Below are positions 1 to 12,100 of a DNA stretch of 64,000 nucleotides, piece by piece. The notes under the pieces are model-generated. The model worked only from the letters and a program-made list of their open reading frames with translations. It did no database searches and was not told where the DNA came from. The translations under genes were made by a program, and so were the position numbers. This stretch comes from Hydractinia symbiolongicarpus (Eukaryota; Cnidaria; Hydrozoa; Anthoathecata; Hydractiniidae). The DNA is taken from contig NC_079881.1 in assembly GCF_029227915.1 (NCBI RefSeq), positions 22,297,501 to 22,361,500 on the forward strand. The letters run 5' to 3'. Each line of letters opens with the position of its first letter. Positions within the stretch are counted from its first letter, which is position 1.

Positions 1-470
1 GTTTCCGTGATATAAGTTGAAGCTGCAAATATAAGGAGCGCTTCAAACCACTCGCTCTGTATTTCTGCTTTAGCAATTACACAAATTCATCGCTAGCGCT
101 TCTTTCTTAAGTTTTTCATCGGGCCGGCAAAAGCCTAAGAAGCGCTGGGGACGAGTTTGGCTACTATAAGTAGAGAGAAATAACGCGCTTCGCTTTCTAA
201 GGGTCTAACTTTTATAATCGAACGTGCGATTCTATGTTGTTCCACCTATAAAACCAAATGCGATATTATCATGATTATTATCAATATATTTTATTATTAT
301 CAAGGTTGGCCGTAATCATTTCCGCGTTTAGCAACTTTCTCCTTGTGCTGGGTAGGCAGGCAGTCCGTGGGAGTAGTAGATACTGGGAGATTACATCGAT
401 TTTCAAACTTCCATATAAACAAGGTATAAACTTTCATTCATTATCAATAACACTGAACGCTTGATCATAC
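1..470. other. No gene seen; fragment of a dispersed repeat
   Basis: I see no supported coding region. Positions 134-158 match one arm of the foldback repeat at 23108-23185 (a sequence of the type cctaagaagcgctgggga followed by cgagttt), so this is part of a dispersed MITE-like family. Confidence 0.5.
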
Positions 471-700
471 TAGCCTACCCGTAAACCATTTCTCTGCGTT
501 CTCATGTTCTACCAAGTCTGATCCGCGCTTCTAATAAAGACTGGGAATGACAACAAAATGATACAGCACAGGGCGTCTAAGCCATGCGTCTTCTAATGCG
601 CATGCCCAAAATACCATCATCTGGTATTCTTGTACGGAAAATTTATAAAGACGAAATAGACACAGAGAAACGCAGTAAGTCCGGGTCTATGAGTAGGCTA
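471..700. mobile_element. Non-autonomous hAT-like element (230 bp) with 8-bp TSD
   Basis: The element starts TAGCCTACCC and ends GAGTAGGCTA. It is flanked by perfect 8-bp direct repeats GATCATAC (463-470 and 701-708). TAG-type termini plus an 8-bp target duplication are the hAT signature. No transposase ORF is inside. Related ends recur at 12151-12193, 30443-30858, 1545-1581 and 33449-33488. Confidence 0.8.
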
Positions 701-1074
701 GATCATACCGGGTATATTTATAAGTGAAATAAAAACAACGGAGAACAACACACGATATAAGATAAGCGCCACAAGCGAAAAAAATTAGAATTTTTTTGAA
801 AATTAAATGAAGAAAAATACCAACTTTTACGCATTTTATTCCCTAGAAATCGTTTCTAACGTTTCACATCTTTTTCGAACTCTACGCAGTAGATTACGAG
901 AAACACCCAAGGAAATGGAGAGAAGATTGGATCAAGTAAAAAATGAGGGTCAACATATACAGTCCATTGAACCTGCAGAATCATCACATATTCGGCTTTT
1001 AGATCTCAAATTTTGAAAGAACTTCACTTGGAATTCGTATATTAAATCCATCGCTAAATATGCGGCTATGAAGG
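701..1074. other. No gene seen
   Basis: AT-rich sequence. A 69-codon frame at 807-1016 has no recognisable domain and no support. Confidence 0.4.
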
Positions 1075-1471
1075 TTGGGTCTCTCTTTCGATTTCGTCAC
1101 TTTCTTTCGTCTCCATCTACTTGATCGAATTGAGAAACGTTTGATTAACTCAGTTGTTCCCGGTCTCTGTGTTAATCTTCATCCTCTCCCACATCGTAGG
1201 AATTTTGCTTCCTTGTCTATAAGTACTTCTATGGACAATGCTTTGCTGACTTACATCACTCAAGTCTTTCTTTCGTAACACTCGACTTTCCTCCAATTTG
1301 CATCATTTGACTATTCAGCTTTCTACTTGTCATAAGAATTTTCACTCATCTAGCTTTTTACCTCGTACTGCTTGGCACTGGAACTCTCTTCCACGTAGTT
1401 GCTTTCCCTGTGAGTATGATCTTTGGACTTTTAAGTGTAATGTTAACTGTCATCTTTCTCTTTCTTTGTAA
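1075..1471 (+). pseudogene. LINE (non-LTR) ORF2 C-terminal remnant
   Basis: Two frames, offset by one base near 1279, together resemble the tail that follows reverse transcriptase in many metazoan LINEs. The first frame contains LDRIEKRLINSVVPGL and HPLPHRRNFASLSI. The second (1280-1471) contains FLPRTAWHWNSLP, matching the 'FFPRT..WNSLP' tail pattern known from Jockey/CR1/I-type ORF2 proteins, and stops at 1469-1471. No RT or endonuclease is present, so this is a 5'-truncated and frameshifted relic. Confidence 0.65.
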
Positions 1472-1544
1472 CTCTATATTCTTCCTTGTAGCTTTCTGCC
1501 TAGTGGTGGCTTCAGCCTTGCAGGAAGCGAGTCATTCAAAAAAG

Positions 1545-1581
1545 GGACGGTAGCGAGAGCGGAGGTTCTATAAGTAGGCTA
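1545..1581. mobile_element. Solo right end of the hAT-like MITE family
   Basis: The block running from gggacggtagcgagagcgg to taagtaggcta matches the right terminus of the element at 30443-30858. No paired left end or TSD was found. Confidence 0.5.
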
Positions 1582-1765
1582 TATATCACGAATTTATACG
1601 TAAAAGTTTTCAATTTATTTGTAACTATGACTTGAAAATGGCCGTTTAACGGCCGTTGGCACGAATGGAAATTTTGTAGAAGAAAAAATCGATAATGTTT
1701 TTATTTTGGAAATTTATTTTTCACACAACATCCGTTGGCAAAACTTTTGGAAAAATAAATTTCTT

Positions 1766-2086
1766 TGGAACACAGAATTGCCACATGAAATTGCAAAGAA
1801 ATGACATGGAGTATTCAAACAGCGCGTACTGTTACCAAAGATCATGATAAACAGATGGATTGAATACACTGAGACTAAAGAACTATCATTGATCTGCTTT
1901 CGTGACGCCTCAAAGCACGCATATGCCACTGCAATATACTTTACATGTGGTGGATTGAACACAACAAATCTTATTTTCACCAAGGACAGACTTGCTCCAG
2001 ACAAAGATATCACGATACCACGGATGGAACTACTCGCGGTTTTATTGGCCGTAAGAAACTCAAGGTTGAAAAATCGCTACCAATGA
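1766..2086 (+). pseudogene. BEL/Pao retrotransposon Pol fragment
   Basis: The translated frame contains SLICFRDASKHAYATAIY, then LIFTKDRLAPDKDITIPRME followed by LLAVLLAVR. This matches the 'FaDAS..AYaaavY ... vaP.k..tIPRlELlaa' region between RT and RNase H of BEL/Pao Pol. A stop interrupts the upstream part (codon near 1798, before the HGVFKQRVLLPK stretch). Only about 105 codons survive, with no LTRs nearby. It is a decayed internal fragment. Confidence 0.7.
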
Positions 2087-2606
2087 AAATTAGTCCACAC
2101 GAAAAATGCCACAGAAATATCATACGCAAAATCAAATCCAAGCGAAATTACAACAAATGTGGAATCCGCGAAAATTGATCGACATAAGGTATTTTGTAAG
2201 AATACTATAACTTGATAGCAATACAAACACCGCTAGCTTGAAGATACTTCTAGGATTTTTGCAAAACATGTTATATCGAGGGATAACTTTCGAGTCTATT
2301 TAGAATGTCACGGAATAAAATCATCATAATACAGCGAGAGTATTTATTTATCCAATCCCATATAGTAGTGAAGTCAGTATCTCGATCATTGATGCATAAC
2401 AAGTCTGTTGCTTGCGACATTATGTGAATAACTGTTTACATTCACGCGTGTCATGAATCGCCAAGATGATCAAGACCCTGCCTGGATATGTCTAGTTCGG
2501 ACTTATATTCAACCTACATAATGAATAAATAAACTTTTGTATTCTCAGAATTTGTGCTACTGAATTTTAATTCTAAGTATATTACATACCTGGTTCGGAA
2601 GAATTG
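2087..2606. other. No gene seen
   Basis: Unremarkable AT-rich sequence between the BEL/Pao relic and the minisatellite. Confidence 0.4.
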
Positions 2607-3415
2607 TTAACATTTTCCAAAGGAATGATAAGTTTTATCCTCAGAACATGTGTATCACAGTGTTTACAGCCCCATATATGATGTTTCATCTATAAACAGA
2701 GGGAATTGACATGCCCCATAATGTGTGTGCAAGTGATAGGTTTTGTCCTCAGAACTTGTGTGTCACAGTGTTTACAGTCTCATATATTATATAACATATG
2801 CAAACAGAGAGAATTGACATGTCCCACAATGTGTTTGCAAGTGATAAGTTTTGTCCTCGGAACTTGTGTGTCACAGTGTTTACAGTCTCATATATGATAT
2901 AACATCTGCAAACAGAGAGAATTGACATGCCCCATAATGTGTGTGCAAGTGATAGGTTTTGTCCTCAGAACTTGTGTCACAGTGTTTACAGTCTCATATA
3001 TTATATAACATATGCAAACAGAGAGAATTGACATGTCCCACAATGTGTGTGCAAGTGATAAGTTTTGTCCTCGGAACTTGTGTGTCACAGTGTTTACAGC
3101 CCCATATATGATATAAACATCTATAAATAGAGAGAATTGACATGTCCCACAATGTGTGTGTGCAAGTGATAGGTTTTGTCCTCAGAACTTGTGTGTCACA
3201 GTGTTTACAGTCCCATATATGATATAACATCTGCAAACTGAGAGAATTGACATGTCCCACAATGTGTGTGCAAGTGATAGGTTTTGTCCTCAGAACTTGT
3301 GTGTCACAGTGTTTACAGTCCCATATATGATATAACATCTGCAAACAGAGAGAATTGACATGTCCCACAATATGTGTGTAAATGATAGGTTTTGTCCTCA
3401 GAACATGTGAGGAAT
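2607..3415. repeat. Minisatellite block 1, ~109-bp unit, about seven units
   Basis: The anchor gaattgacatg recurs at about 2702, 2811, 2919, 3025, 3134, 3243 and 3352. Each unit reads roughly gaattgacatgtcccacaa, then tgtgtgcaagtgatag, a tttgtcctcagaacttgtg block and an atatatgatataac tail. Long open frames on the minus strand here are artefacts of the unit not being stop-rich. The same unit makes block 2 at 4980-5735. Confidence 0.95.
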
Positions 3416-3550
3416 AATACGGAGCTAAGCTTGACGTATAGAGGAGCATGTATGTCTACTTTTGATTTTTAGACATTGTATACGAAGATTCCTCATGATA
3501 AGTTGATTTCTGTGCTAAATGAACTGATTGATTTTTGCTTTCAAGGATGA

Positions 3551-4265
3551 TTGAAAAGGTATACAGTTTTCAGTAAGTATGCTGATGCGAAATGGGTGTC
3601 TAACCCAAGTAGATATGATGTACGATTTGATAAAGATGAAATAAAGAATGGTCTGAGGTACTTGATGAACAACTGTTTCTTCACATTAGGTAACACTTTA
3701 TTTCAACTAGTGATAGGTACACCCCCGTTTTATTGATGATTTAAATGCTATCGATGGAAATCTCTTTGAAAAAAACTTTAAAGCATGGAGGAATATATGC
3801 ATCGTTTTCAGATCTTTATACAAAGCTAAATGATAGACAGTTTTCTCTGAGTCTCCTTGGTAAGAGAGATGGATTCCCATTTTCAATAGTCCGAATGCAA
3901 CACATAAGCAGTAATATGCCATCAAATATATTTTATTCTTCTATTGGTGCCGAAATCCTTCGAATTGGTGCTGATTTCGTTAATTCATCTACTGATCTGT
4001 TGGAAAGAATGTATAAACAAGGAGCTAAGATTGACAGAGTTCACAGAACACTCAACAAGATTTATTGTCGACACGATATACTTCATAAATTTGGCTATAA
4101 TTCCAAGAACAATCAATACTATCACAAATGCATGTTAATTATTGATACATGTTTTACAGCAAGGTGGGAAGTATGCACACTCCATCCTCGGGGTTATCAG
4201 TCCCTGCACCTAAGTTTTTGTAAGAAGCTACCAGGGGGGTTTGATTTATACCTTATCTTTTGGAA
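3551..4265 (+). pseudogene. Reverse transcriptase fragment, Penelope-like type (decayed)
   Basis: Three frames must be read in turn. The first carries NNCFFTLGNTLFQLVIGTP, resembling the 'QxxGIPMG' RT motif. Around 3728-3790 another frame has FIDDLNAIDGNLFEKNFKAW, an [FY]xDD catalytic motif. From 3790 a third has FPFSIVRMQHISSNMPSNIF and then ERMYKQGAKIDRVHRTLNKI, matching the thumb/connection region of an RT family common in cnidarian genomes. I assign it to Penelope-like elements only tentatively. No endonuclease is seen. It sits exactly between two blocks of one minisatellite. Confidence 0.55.
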
Positions 4266-4269
4266 TTGA

Positions 4270-4979
4270 CGTTCCCATTTTTTTTGCTTAGTCTATATTT
4301 TTTATTTCTTTTCATTTCTAGAACGAACGTTGTTTTTGAAGGAGTAATTAAGTCGCTGCTGATGACACTTTATGGGGCCTTGGTTAAGGTGAACCCGCTA
4401 AGTTTCCAGTAAATTAGTCAGTTCAGTGATAGGGTTCGAAACAACTGATGTACTAAGTGGATAAGCATTTGTTGTGCGATTTGTTGCAATAAGGATTTAT
4501 TGTGTGAAGGACAAATTATAATATATTGCCCATAAATTTTTTCTCTTTCATTTTGTCGCTTGTATAGAATGTTGTAGTATTGATGAGACTTGATTGTAAC
4601 GGTTGGTAGCGCTCCGTTGGTTGCTTGAAATGTAGTTGGTAGTGCTCTCCACAAGTGCATGGAGAGTTGCAGGCTTAATGTATGGATATAAGCTCCTCAA
4701 TGCGTTTAGTGTCACTTTTTGCTATTGTCAATTGTGTACATTGCATTCTTGGATTGGTCGTGTTATTGCAGAATTGAGTAAAGCGGTTAGTGGCGTTCCC
4801 GCTTGTTTTTATGAAGTGCAGAATTTGTATAGTGTTACAGTCTGCATTAACGTTTATGTAATACAATGCTTCCATTTTGTCATCTTTCATTTCTTTTGGT
4901 ACTTGTTCAAATGATTTACAATTATTCTGATAGATGATGATTCATTTTCTTAGCAAATAACTATAACTATCTTGACTAT
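4270..4979. other. No gene seen
   Basis: Short open frames on both strands (4418-4660 minus, 4636-4914 plus) have no recognisable domain. This may be the non-coding tail of the RT fragment upstream. Confidence 0.35.
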
Positions 4980-5735
4980 TATCTATAAACAGAGAGAATT
5001 GACATGTCCCACAATGTATGCGAAAGTGATAGGTTTTGTCCTCAGAACTTGTGTGTCGCAGTGTTCATAGCCCCTTATATGATATAATATCTATAAACAC
5101 AACAGAGAGAATTGACATGTCCCACAATGTGTGTGTAAATGATAAGTTTTGTCCTCAGAACTTGTGTGTCGCAGTGTTCACAGCGCCATAAGTATATGAT
5201 ATAAACATCTATAAACAGAGAGAATTGACATGTCCCACAATGTATGCGAAAGTGATAAGTTTTGTCCTCAGAACTTGTGTGTCGCAGTGTTCATAGCCCC
5301 TTATATGATATAATATCTATAAACACAACAGAGAGAATTGACATGTCCCACAATGTGTGTGTAAATGATAAGTTTTGTCCTCAGAACTTGTGTGTCGCAG
5401 TGTTCACAGCGCCATAAGTATATGATATAAACATCTATAAACAGAGAGAATTGACATGTCCCACAATGTATGCGAAAGTGATAAGTTTTGTCCTCAGAAC
5501 TTGTGTGTCGCAGTGTTCATAGCCCCTTATATGATATAATATCTATAAACAGAGCAGAGAATTGACATGCCCCACAATGTGTGTGTAAATGATCAGTTCT
5601 GTCCTCGGAACTTGTGTGTCGCAGTGTTTACAGCCCCATATATGATATAATATCTATAAACAGAGAGAATTGGCATATGTCCCACAATGTGTGTGTAGAT
5701 GATAATTTCTGTCCCATCAGAACTTGTGGATCACC
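4980..5735. repeat. Minisatellite block 2, ~113-bp unit with 226-bp higher-order pattern
   Basis: Same repeat as 2607-3415. Anchors lie at about 4996, 5109, 5222, 5335, 5448, 5559 and 5667. Units alternate between a 'gtatgcgaaagtgata' and a 'gtgtgtgtaaatgataag' variant, giving a dimeric higher-order unit of 226 bp. This suggests more recent amplification than block 1. Confidence 0.95.
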
Positions 5736-6027
5736 ACAGAAGAGTTATAATTTCTCTATATTATAATTCGCGCGCTAAACTTTTTCCCGCGCACTTTCAT
5801 CCATTACAAACATGGATGTTATCACTATACAAACCACTCTCTATTCCAGGACCTTTTTTGTTTCTCTTTGTCGACAAGCTTTGCCACGTGATCAAATGAC
5901 AATTGGAGTGCACAAAGAAGTAGTCCCCACAATCCAACTCGAAAAAGGCTCAAAAGATGCTCACAGCACACGTCAACTTCTTTCCTTTTCTCACTTCAGG
6001 CGTGACGGATGCAGTATCGTATCGAGA

Positions 6028-6145
6028 ATGCCCCGCCGCACCACGAGGAGAAGAAATGAAACCCCACATGAAGCTGCTTCACGGTTTTGTAACGCCGATG
6101 TTGATCCAACTTGGCTGAAGAAGCAGAGGATCAGCGATGTTATAG
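6028..6145 (+). CDS. Exon 1: N-terminus and start of SET domain
   Basis: The ATG at 6028 begins MPRRTTRRRNETPHEAASRF and the exon ends with KKQRISDVI plus one base (phase 1) before GTAACT. The leftover g joins the gc opening the exon at 17718 to give Gly, producing the 'G-Y-G-V-F' entry that starts SET domains. The basic MPRRTTRRR could act in nuclear import. The frame is open upstream to 5812, so an earlier start is possible. I chose 6028 because homology-like content starts there. Confidence 0.6.
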
Positions 6146-9100
6146 GTAACTATAACTATCAATGCTTTTATTTTTCTCCGCGCCAGGCATTATATTGGGT
6201 CGCGTGAAGTCGCTATGTAAAGGCTGGTTTACTACCAGACTTGCGAAGGGCCCTCCCGAAGTTCTTTTTGTAACGTCCTGCACATAGCTATTAAACGATA
6301 ACACTACACTACTGACTATGTACTACGGTGAGGCAGAAGGTCAAAGCAAATGACAATGAAAAGGCGAAACCAACCAAGCAAGCGGGATGCAGAGTGATGC
6401 AGACACAACTGACATACACAGACTGATGACCGATTATAGTCATCGTTGAATTCAGCAGGGAGCTGAAATCCCTAAATTGGTCATTTTGGTGGAGTTTGCA
6501 TACAGGAGGGGTAAGGGACTGAAATAATGCACAGTTTGTCTCCTATAAATTAAGCTATCAGCATTATTTTGTCAAATACAGTTTCGTGAAACCTTATCGC
6601 AAGGATAAAGTGCAGCAGAAGGGTGAGAGACGTCCATATACTCAAGTTGTCTTGTGCTATCTCTATAGGTAGACGTATTTCAATGTTTATTTTTTGGGGG
6701 ATTTTCGAGCATTGGACTAAAGGACAAGGGTGGACAGCCTCTTGCTCCCTCGGTTTTTCTTCCAGGTTGTCCGGTGTTTCCGGGGTGATTTCGGATAAAA
6801 AGTGCTAGAGGTAGAATTCGTAGAAAAATCGACAGTCAATAAAATGCAGACTTCTCAGCTGTAGAGAGTGAAATAATGATTAAAAACTCATAATCTAGGT
6901 ATGGTAGCGCTGTTTTACTGATATACTGTATTTCCCAAATCTTCTATAGACCTAAACTTCGTAAAAGTTTTGAGTCTTCTGTCCTGAAATGAATTTAAAA
7001 ATGAGCCAGTCTGCACCTTATCGCCTACCTTTCTCTGCCTTTCGATTTGCGTTTGTGGGTCTGGAGATATAAATGGCCGCGTCACAATGAAATACGTCTA
7101 AAGCTGGCTATATTAAAATGTTTTTCTAGCTATATTAAAATTTTTCTCTAGCTATAGACCTCAAACGTCAAGGTTCTTGCTTCTGAGAGCTACCCCTGAT
7201 AACATATCTTACTGAGATTCTTAGTAAGATCCTACTAAGAATCTTAACAAGATCGATTGGATTTATTCTTGTCAAGATCTTCCAAGATCTTGACAAGATA
7301 GTACAAGATCATGTAAGATCTTGCAATTATCTTTTCAAGAATCCAATGAAGATCTTCTATAATCGTGTAATATCTTACCACAATATATAACTTGCTAGTT
7401 CTTGAAAATTCTTATAAGATCTTCCAAGACCAGATAATATTATGGAAGTGAAAACAATATTTATTTATTTTATTTTTACTTCCATACATTATGGCGAAGA
7501 TTTTTCCACAGATAATATTAAATTTTCGATTTTTGTAAATTCGAAATTTATATTATTAGTACATAGCACTACCCATTTTTACTACATTATTTATCTTAAA
7601 GAGGCGTAACCACCTTGTAAGCAACTTTTTTTGAGGTACCCAATTTTATTGTAAAAACTGAAAGATATAGATGAGAAAATGATATCCTGAAAATTGAATT
7701 GAAAACTGATCACTAATATATACATGTTAAAATGTTCAATTTAAATAGCAAACAAACCACAAGCTTCCTCTTGTTTTATAAACCTATTTTTATAGAGATC
7801 GCATAATCCGTCATTCAGATTTGGGTTACGCAACAATAGTTCAACTTTCAGGAATTTCCCTCTTTACATTCTCAAATCAATTATCTCTATTCTTCTGTGA
7901 CTGTTACGATGCCACGCTCTCCCCTGTCTAAACCTTTTGTTGAATTTGATGACTTTTTTATACAATTAAGTAAAAAATTGACAGAGGGCAGACAGCCTGC
8001 ATGCAGAAGTAGAGGTTAAAAGATTGAAATGAGCAAAAGGTACTCATTCTGTGTATGCTTCCTTTTAGTGAAATTTTTATGAATAAGTTGTGACACATAA
8101 GTTGTTTTGATTTGGTTTTTACGATCGAATATAATTGAAAACATTGCATTGCATAAGTATTTACATTTTCTCAAACTTCACTGCAGTTTTTATTTGTTGG
8201 TAAAAGGACATCCTTTCTCCTCCAACTCACTCGAAAATATATTCAACGGCCCGCATTCCAATAATGACGGGAGTGAGTGGTTATGGCACAATAAAAAATA
8301 ACAATAAGTCCAAGATATTTAAGTACCATTATTTCCTTCCAGTTCCATTGGGTTTCAGAATCTCAAATTTTCAGGAAAGTCATAAATCAGTCTGATCTTT
8401 GAAATAAATAAAAAAAAAATACACATATTTTTTTTCAGGAAGGTGGTTACGTGCCTTTAAAACACAACAACTTTCATTAAAATGTGGCCATTAGTCCATT
8501 CTTCAACGTGGATATTCAACTGGAACTGGTCGAATATGTAAATACGTCTCTTGCTCGACCGGTACTGGTCAACTAAGGGGAGACGTCTATACACAAGTTA
8601 CTACGAGAAAAGTTAATATATGACTTTTCTATTTTATACCCACCCACAGCAGAAACGTCAATGTGTGGCAACCAAAATCAGGCATCATTTCTCTAACTTT
8701 CACTTTCAGCTACAAACACGTTTATTTGGCAGCCATTTTGTTTTCTGATGGGGATAAGCTGTAAATTCACTGGTTGTTCAGCACTGGTAAATAATTTTTG
8801 ATACAACACAACATGTGATTGGTTGAATATTGAACGAGTGTAAATAATAATAAGTGGAGATTATTCAGGCTTTGCGCGAAAAAAAAAAAACGGTGCGGAA
8901 TCGACACGACGGACATATGTTTTCCAAAATTTATCTCAAACTTTCACTTTCCACATTTATATGGCAGTCATTTTGTACTTTCAATACATGATGAGAATAC
9001 CTTAAGCGTATAAATTAATACGGGATAAATTTTTGAGATATTAGTTTTTGCGATTGAACGTTCTATAAAAAAAATGAGTTTTAAGGGATTTATTTTTGCG

Positions 9101-12100
9101 AATTGGGCTCTCAGCAAAAAATTGCGGAATATAATTTTGAGAATGTTTATAACATATAAAAAAAATATATATTTTTTCGGCGAATTGGAGGTTTCGAGTG
9201 TGTGCTGAACAAAGGTCAAAGGGTAAAATTTTTTTTTGAACTGTATTTCATTACCTCCATCTCAACCTTGTCTTCGGCGTTGTATGTTTTTCAGATATCG
9301 GCGATGCTGCCATGAAGCTGGTCATATTCATGCATCCAATGGTTTAACAATGTTGTTTTGATAATGATAGTGATAAAAAAAATGTTATGAATACAATTAT
9401 GGATTCAATTATCAAGTGCTTTTCGGAAGTACACGGATTGCACTTATTTGCTTGATCGTAAACTTTATTCGCAATACTTCAGTGTATGGAATGTTTTTGA
9501 CTTTTTAACGACAGCACATATTTAGCAAGTTCAGTACTGTTTTTATACTTTTTTGTATTTAATTTTTTATGGTTACTATATGTTCCTTGAAAGTTGTTTC
9601 TGCTAAACCAATGTATAATTTACTTTCGTTGCTATTCAAATTAACAATATCTGCACGATATACAACTTGCGGTTTTAGACAGGCACCATTTAATGGACAA
9701 TCATTTTTCACTCTGCAATTTTATCCAAATAACTTTTGTTTCAGGTGTAAGATACAGGCATGACTTCATCCAGCACCATGGAAGGGCAGGTCGACAACTT
9801 TTCAACCCGACCCGAATGTACATTTATCAATTATGATGTCATAGTTATGTTGTCATTTACACTTCTGTCTCCTAAGCAATTAACCAAATATCTAAGCACA
9901 AAATTGAAACTTTTACAGGCTTGAATGCTGATCAAATTACAACATATCAAAGTAAAAAACAGCAATGATTATTTTTAAAATATATTTTGGGTGTAGGTGG
10001 CATTTTCAGTTCAATAACAGTGTTGAAATCTTGAAAGCATTAAATAAATAATGATAAAAAATTATTACAGTTACTAATGAGAATTCCCATGATATTATTC
10101 ACATACATGTATAGCTGATGCAAGTACAGAAGTTAAACTGTTTCATTGAGAAATAAAATTTATTTTACTACTTCTCAATGGCTTCCTCACACCATAATCA
10201 CATTACAAGTTTTATCGTTGTAAAAGTTCAAAAATTCACTAGAATTCCTAAGTGCTCACAGATTCAGATTCTGACCTTGAAGTGACATGTGGTTTAACTG
10301 TAATAGGTTGCAGCTACCACACTTAAATTGGTGAATGAGGCCAGAGTGTAGCAACTTGGGAATACGATCTTTAAACTTGAAGATCGAAAAACAAAGCGAA
10401 CTGAGCAATGTAGCAACTTAGTTCGAGAAATATAAATATAACTTGAAAAATAAAACTTAATTGAATTACAACAGGCTCTCTGTTATATACCACCAACTTG
10501 AGAGAAGTTATTAAGCTATAAGAAGTCATAATTGAGTAAAAAAAAATACTGCTGTTGATGGCAATTTATCCAATTTCTTAACCCTGACCTCTCAAATCAA
10601 TCATGTTGCTATGAAACTGAAAAGAGCCAATAGAATCCAAGGACCAACATTTCCTAAAAATATCACAATAAAAAAGCAGGAATGTCAAAATTTGGATATA
10701 CAGTCAGATTAAAATGTAAAACGAAAAATTTCCTATTCCTTCTCTGCGAAAATTTAAAATACAGTTTTCCAGGAAACAACATAAGATGCATAAAAACGTA
10801 TGAATACAATTATGCTTTTAAATAAATATCTACTTTAAGCATATAAATTGATGCGGAATAAATTTTTGCGATAAAAATTTTTGTGATTGAACATTGAGAG
10901 AATTAGGCTATCAACACATGAGAATTGGGCTCTCAACAGGAAATTCCAGGATTTTATTTTGCAAATGGTTATAACATTACAACATAACATCAAAGGGTAA
11001 CATTTGTTTTTTGAACAGTATAATGTTAATAATTCTAAATCTCACAAATCATCTATAATTATATTAATGTTGAGTGGCGAAAAAAACCTCTATTCAGCGT
11101 GTTTAAAAAAATACCACTTTGCGATACTTTATTTTGCGAATGCCAGTTTACAGATATTTTGCGGGATTTATTTTTGCGGTACTCAAGTTTACGGAGAGGG
11201 GCCAAATTTGCAAATATTGATCCTGCAAAAATTTATTCCGCATTAAATAATACACATAAGGTATGGTCCCATTTAATTTTTTTGTTGTCTCAGGGCTGTT
11301 TATTCAAGTGTTTAAAAGAGGAGGACATTCATTCATCTCCACTACTAGCTATAGTTTCAAACTAATTCTGCCGCCAACATGAAGTTTCAGCATATCATAG
11401 TCCAGACATATGTGAACTGAACACGAAAAAAAGACCAAGGGGAAATGACTTTTCCAGATCCGCAAATCAACTCCCATCTTATCCATCCCAACTGCAATAA
11501 TCACATCTACTTTTAAGCATGAGAAAACCTTGGCGGAGGAATGACATAAAAAGCTTTTCATCAATGCTACTTATTGCCTTTTCAACGCTTCTACCGGTTG
11601 AAACTAGTCAAGAAGGAAAAAAGGCCTGGGGACAAGGTTGTGATACTTATGTTTGATCTTAATTTGCGCATTAAAAAACTAAGGTCCTGCACTCATTTGC
11701 TGTTCATAGTTATTCTCAAACAGAAACCAGTTTGAGAAAAAATATACTCAATGCAAGTGTTTTTGGCACCAGTTTCTACGTTTACTACATGTGAAAGGTT
11801 AAAGGGGAAGTAAACACAAAAATGATTTTTCAATATATGTTGATATCAACTTCAGAACTTCATATCAAAAAACCTCACACCGCAAGAATAAGTCCTTCCA
11901 TTGAAAATTCGATGTTTACGTTACGAAAATTCACGACGGTATTCTGACCCCTTTGAATTTTTCAGAAGTCTGGGTCGAGTTCAATTTATGACGCGTCCTA
12001 GTTCAAAAAAACTTGTAGCGAGAGTAATCGCAGGAAGAATCGCACAACACACGGTAGAAAAAGAGCAATTACGCATTTGTTTGGTTATCAATTGGCTTTA

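Noticed and set aside
2888-3449. Minus-strand ORFs with repeated peptide (TQVLRTKPITCTHI)
   Set aside because: They are translations of the minisatellite; unit-length variation breaks the frame and no start or domain is evident.
2607-5735. CRISPR-like array
   Set aside because: Units are ~109-113 bp and homogeneous throughout, without unique spacers, in a eukaryotic genome.
5812-6027. N-terminal extension of exon 1 from ATG 5812
   Set aside because: The frame is open but the sequence is unlike the basic exon-1 peptide and has an acceptor-like site at about 5998; not enough support to include.
11004-11365. Two overlapping plus-strand ORFs
   Set aside because: They lie in the dispersed 'tttttgcg' repeat and encode repeat-derived peptides.
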